DNA of 7,828 nucleotides, taken from an uncultured Rhodospirillaceae bacterium. Its GTDB lineage: Bacteria > Pseudomonadota > Alphaproteobacteria > RF32 > CAG-239. The stretch is taken from positions 1-7,828 of the forward strand of contig OMQE01000146.1 of NCBI GenBank assembly GCA_900313155.1, written 5' to 3'. How positions within the stretch are numbered: position 1 is the first letter of the stretch; each line of letters opens with the position of its first letter. A program made the translations under genes and the position numbers. Below the pieces are notes generated by a model. The model made no database searches. It was not told the DNA's origin and saw only the letters and a list, made by a program, of their open reading frames with translations. Below are positions 6,906 to 7,828 of this stretch, piece after piece.

Positions 6906-7828
6906 TTTTTCGCCGCAACCCTGCCACAATTTCTCTAAAGTTAATTACACCGCATATTTTAGCAAGTCCCAAGAAAATTGCAAGTGCAATTACACCGGCA
7001 ACACCTAAGCCGCCAAATAACCAAAGTTTTCCCATAGCCACAACTTTTGTGATTAAAAGCATACGCAACGGCCATATCAACGCACCGGTTAATATTGAGA
7101 TAAAAATAATTTTGGCACTTTGTTTCAAAAGAGCGGAGCTGAATTGCCAATAGTTGCGTTTTTTCAGACCGTGAATATATTGTCCGAGCGAAACAAAGGC
7201 GGCAATTGTGGTAGCGGTGGCAATGCCTATATGTCCAAAGAATTGCATCAATAGCACGTTGAATATAAAATTGGTGGCAAAAACAACTGCACTGTATTTC
7301 ACCGGAGTCACCGTATCGCCGCGCGCAAAAAAGTTTGGCATCAATGCTTTGGTCAGCACATAGCATGGCAGACCAACGGAATATGCCACAACGGCATAGG
7401 CTGTTTTTGTGGCGTCTGCAGATAAGAATTTGCCATGCTGAAAGAGCAAACGCACAATCGGCTCGGCAAAAACAATCAGCAGCACCGCCGCCGGAAACGC
7501 CAAAAGCAAGCCATATTCTACGGCTTTGTTTTGAGTTTGGCGTGCTTCATCAATGTTGCCGGCTTTGAGCGATTTTGAAAGAAGCGGCAACAGAGCCACA
7601 CTAATGGCCGCACCAACCACCCCGAGTGGCAATTGTTGCAGCCGATTCGCATAATATAGCCACGAGATGGCACCGGTGCCGACAAGCGATACCAAAATGG
7701 TGTCTACCGCCATATTGATTTGATATATGTCGGCGCCGACAACGCCCGGTGCAATTCGCTTAAACAAAGTTTTAATTTCCGGATTGCGCATGATTTTGCC
7801 AATATGCAAATAAGGGTGGATTCTGATA
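6898..7828 (-). CDS. murJ: Lipid II flippase MurJ (MviN), C-terminal part (5' end outside window)
   Basis: MurJ moves the peptidoglycan precursor lipid II across the inner membrane. The frame is open to the window edge; about 310 residues remain of a family normally near 500, covering roughly the last seven or eight membrane helices. Hallmarks are YYANRLQQLPLGVVGAAISVALLP, with the conserved Arg at 7642-7644 (equivalent to the essential cavity Arg270 of E. coli MurJ), LLFQHGKF, YSVGLPCYVLTKALMPNFFARGDTVTPVK, and a run of hydrophobic helices to the end. The internal TTG at 7809 is not the start; the frame reads upstream as IRIHPY. It is the first visible gene of the minus-strand run, and its promoter lies outside the window. 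The TAA stop is overlapped by the DUF2333 start. Confidence 0.95.
   Translation of the reverse strand, partial: IRIHPYLHIGKIMRNPEIKTLFKRIAPGVVGADIYQINMAVDTILVSLVGTGAISWLYYANRLQQLPLGVVGAAISVALLPLLSKSLKAGNIDEARQTQNKAVEYGLLLAFPAAVLLIVFAEPIVRLLFQHGKFLSADATKTAYAVVAYSVGLPCYVLTKALMPNFFARGDTVTPVKYSAVVFATNFIFNVLLMQFFGHIGIATATTIAAFVSLGQYIHGLKKRNYWQFSSALLKQSAKIIFISILTGALIWPLRMLLITKVVAMGKLWLFGGLGVAGVIALAIFLGLAKICGVINFREIVAGLRRKNG

Noticed and set aside
6906..6929. TTG start adding eight residues to the DUF2333 protein
   Set aside because: TTG is a rare start, it deepens the overlap with murJ, and the ATG at 6905 is the simpler choice.

Overview
The window looks like chromosomal DNA from a low-to-moderate-GC Gram-negative bacterium, most probably an alphaproteobacterium. 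The reasons are the Rickettsiales/Rhodospirillales-like wording of the VirD4 coupling protein, a DUF2333 protein beside MurJ, an alphaproteobacterial-style RluD, and a Bax-like periplasmic protein. The exact taxon cannot be read from the sequence. Genes are packed almost end to end, with no tRNA, rRNA, CRISPR array or insertion sequence visible and no gene-free stretch longer than about 80 bases.

Layout: (1) Bases 1-834 (+) hold the C-terminal part of a type IV secretion coupling ATPase (VirD4/TraG family), cut by the window edge. (2) Bases 862-1788 (-) hold an unrecognised 308-residue protein with a very acidic N-terminal third and a basic tail, convergent with virD4. (3) Bases 1866-2840 (+) hold a complete RluD-type 23S rRNA pseudouridine synthase, divergent from the unknown gene across a 77-base promoter region. 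(4) Bases 2837-7828 (-) hold five tightly packed genes, read in the order murJ (5' part outside the window), DUF2333 membrane protein, Nfu-type Fe-S scaffold, exported Bax/glucosaminidase-like protein, and membrane-bound hybrid-less sensor histidine kinase. Junctions are an 8-base overlap, an 11-base overlap, a 3-base gap and a 12-base gap, so this is almost certainly one transcript.

How they may work together: MurJ flips lipid II, the Bax-like protein resembles a peptidoglycan glucosaminidase, and the kinase has a periplasmic helical sensor plus a cysteine-rich PAS domain. The run may therefore be an envelope module with a sensor and an Fe-S maturation factor attached; this is inference. The most unusual detail is that the Bax-like protein has lost the glutamate of the catalytic E-S-G-W-G motif (it reads Y-S-D-W-G), which suggests a binding or scaffolding protein instead of an active hydrolase. 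No clearly undescribed multi-gene system is evident. The best leads are this degenerate hydrolase, the Cys-rich PAS kinase beside nfu, DUF2333 coupled to murJ, and the orphan protein beside virD4.
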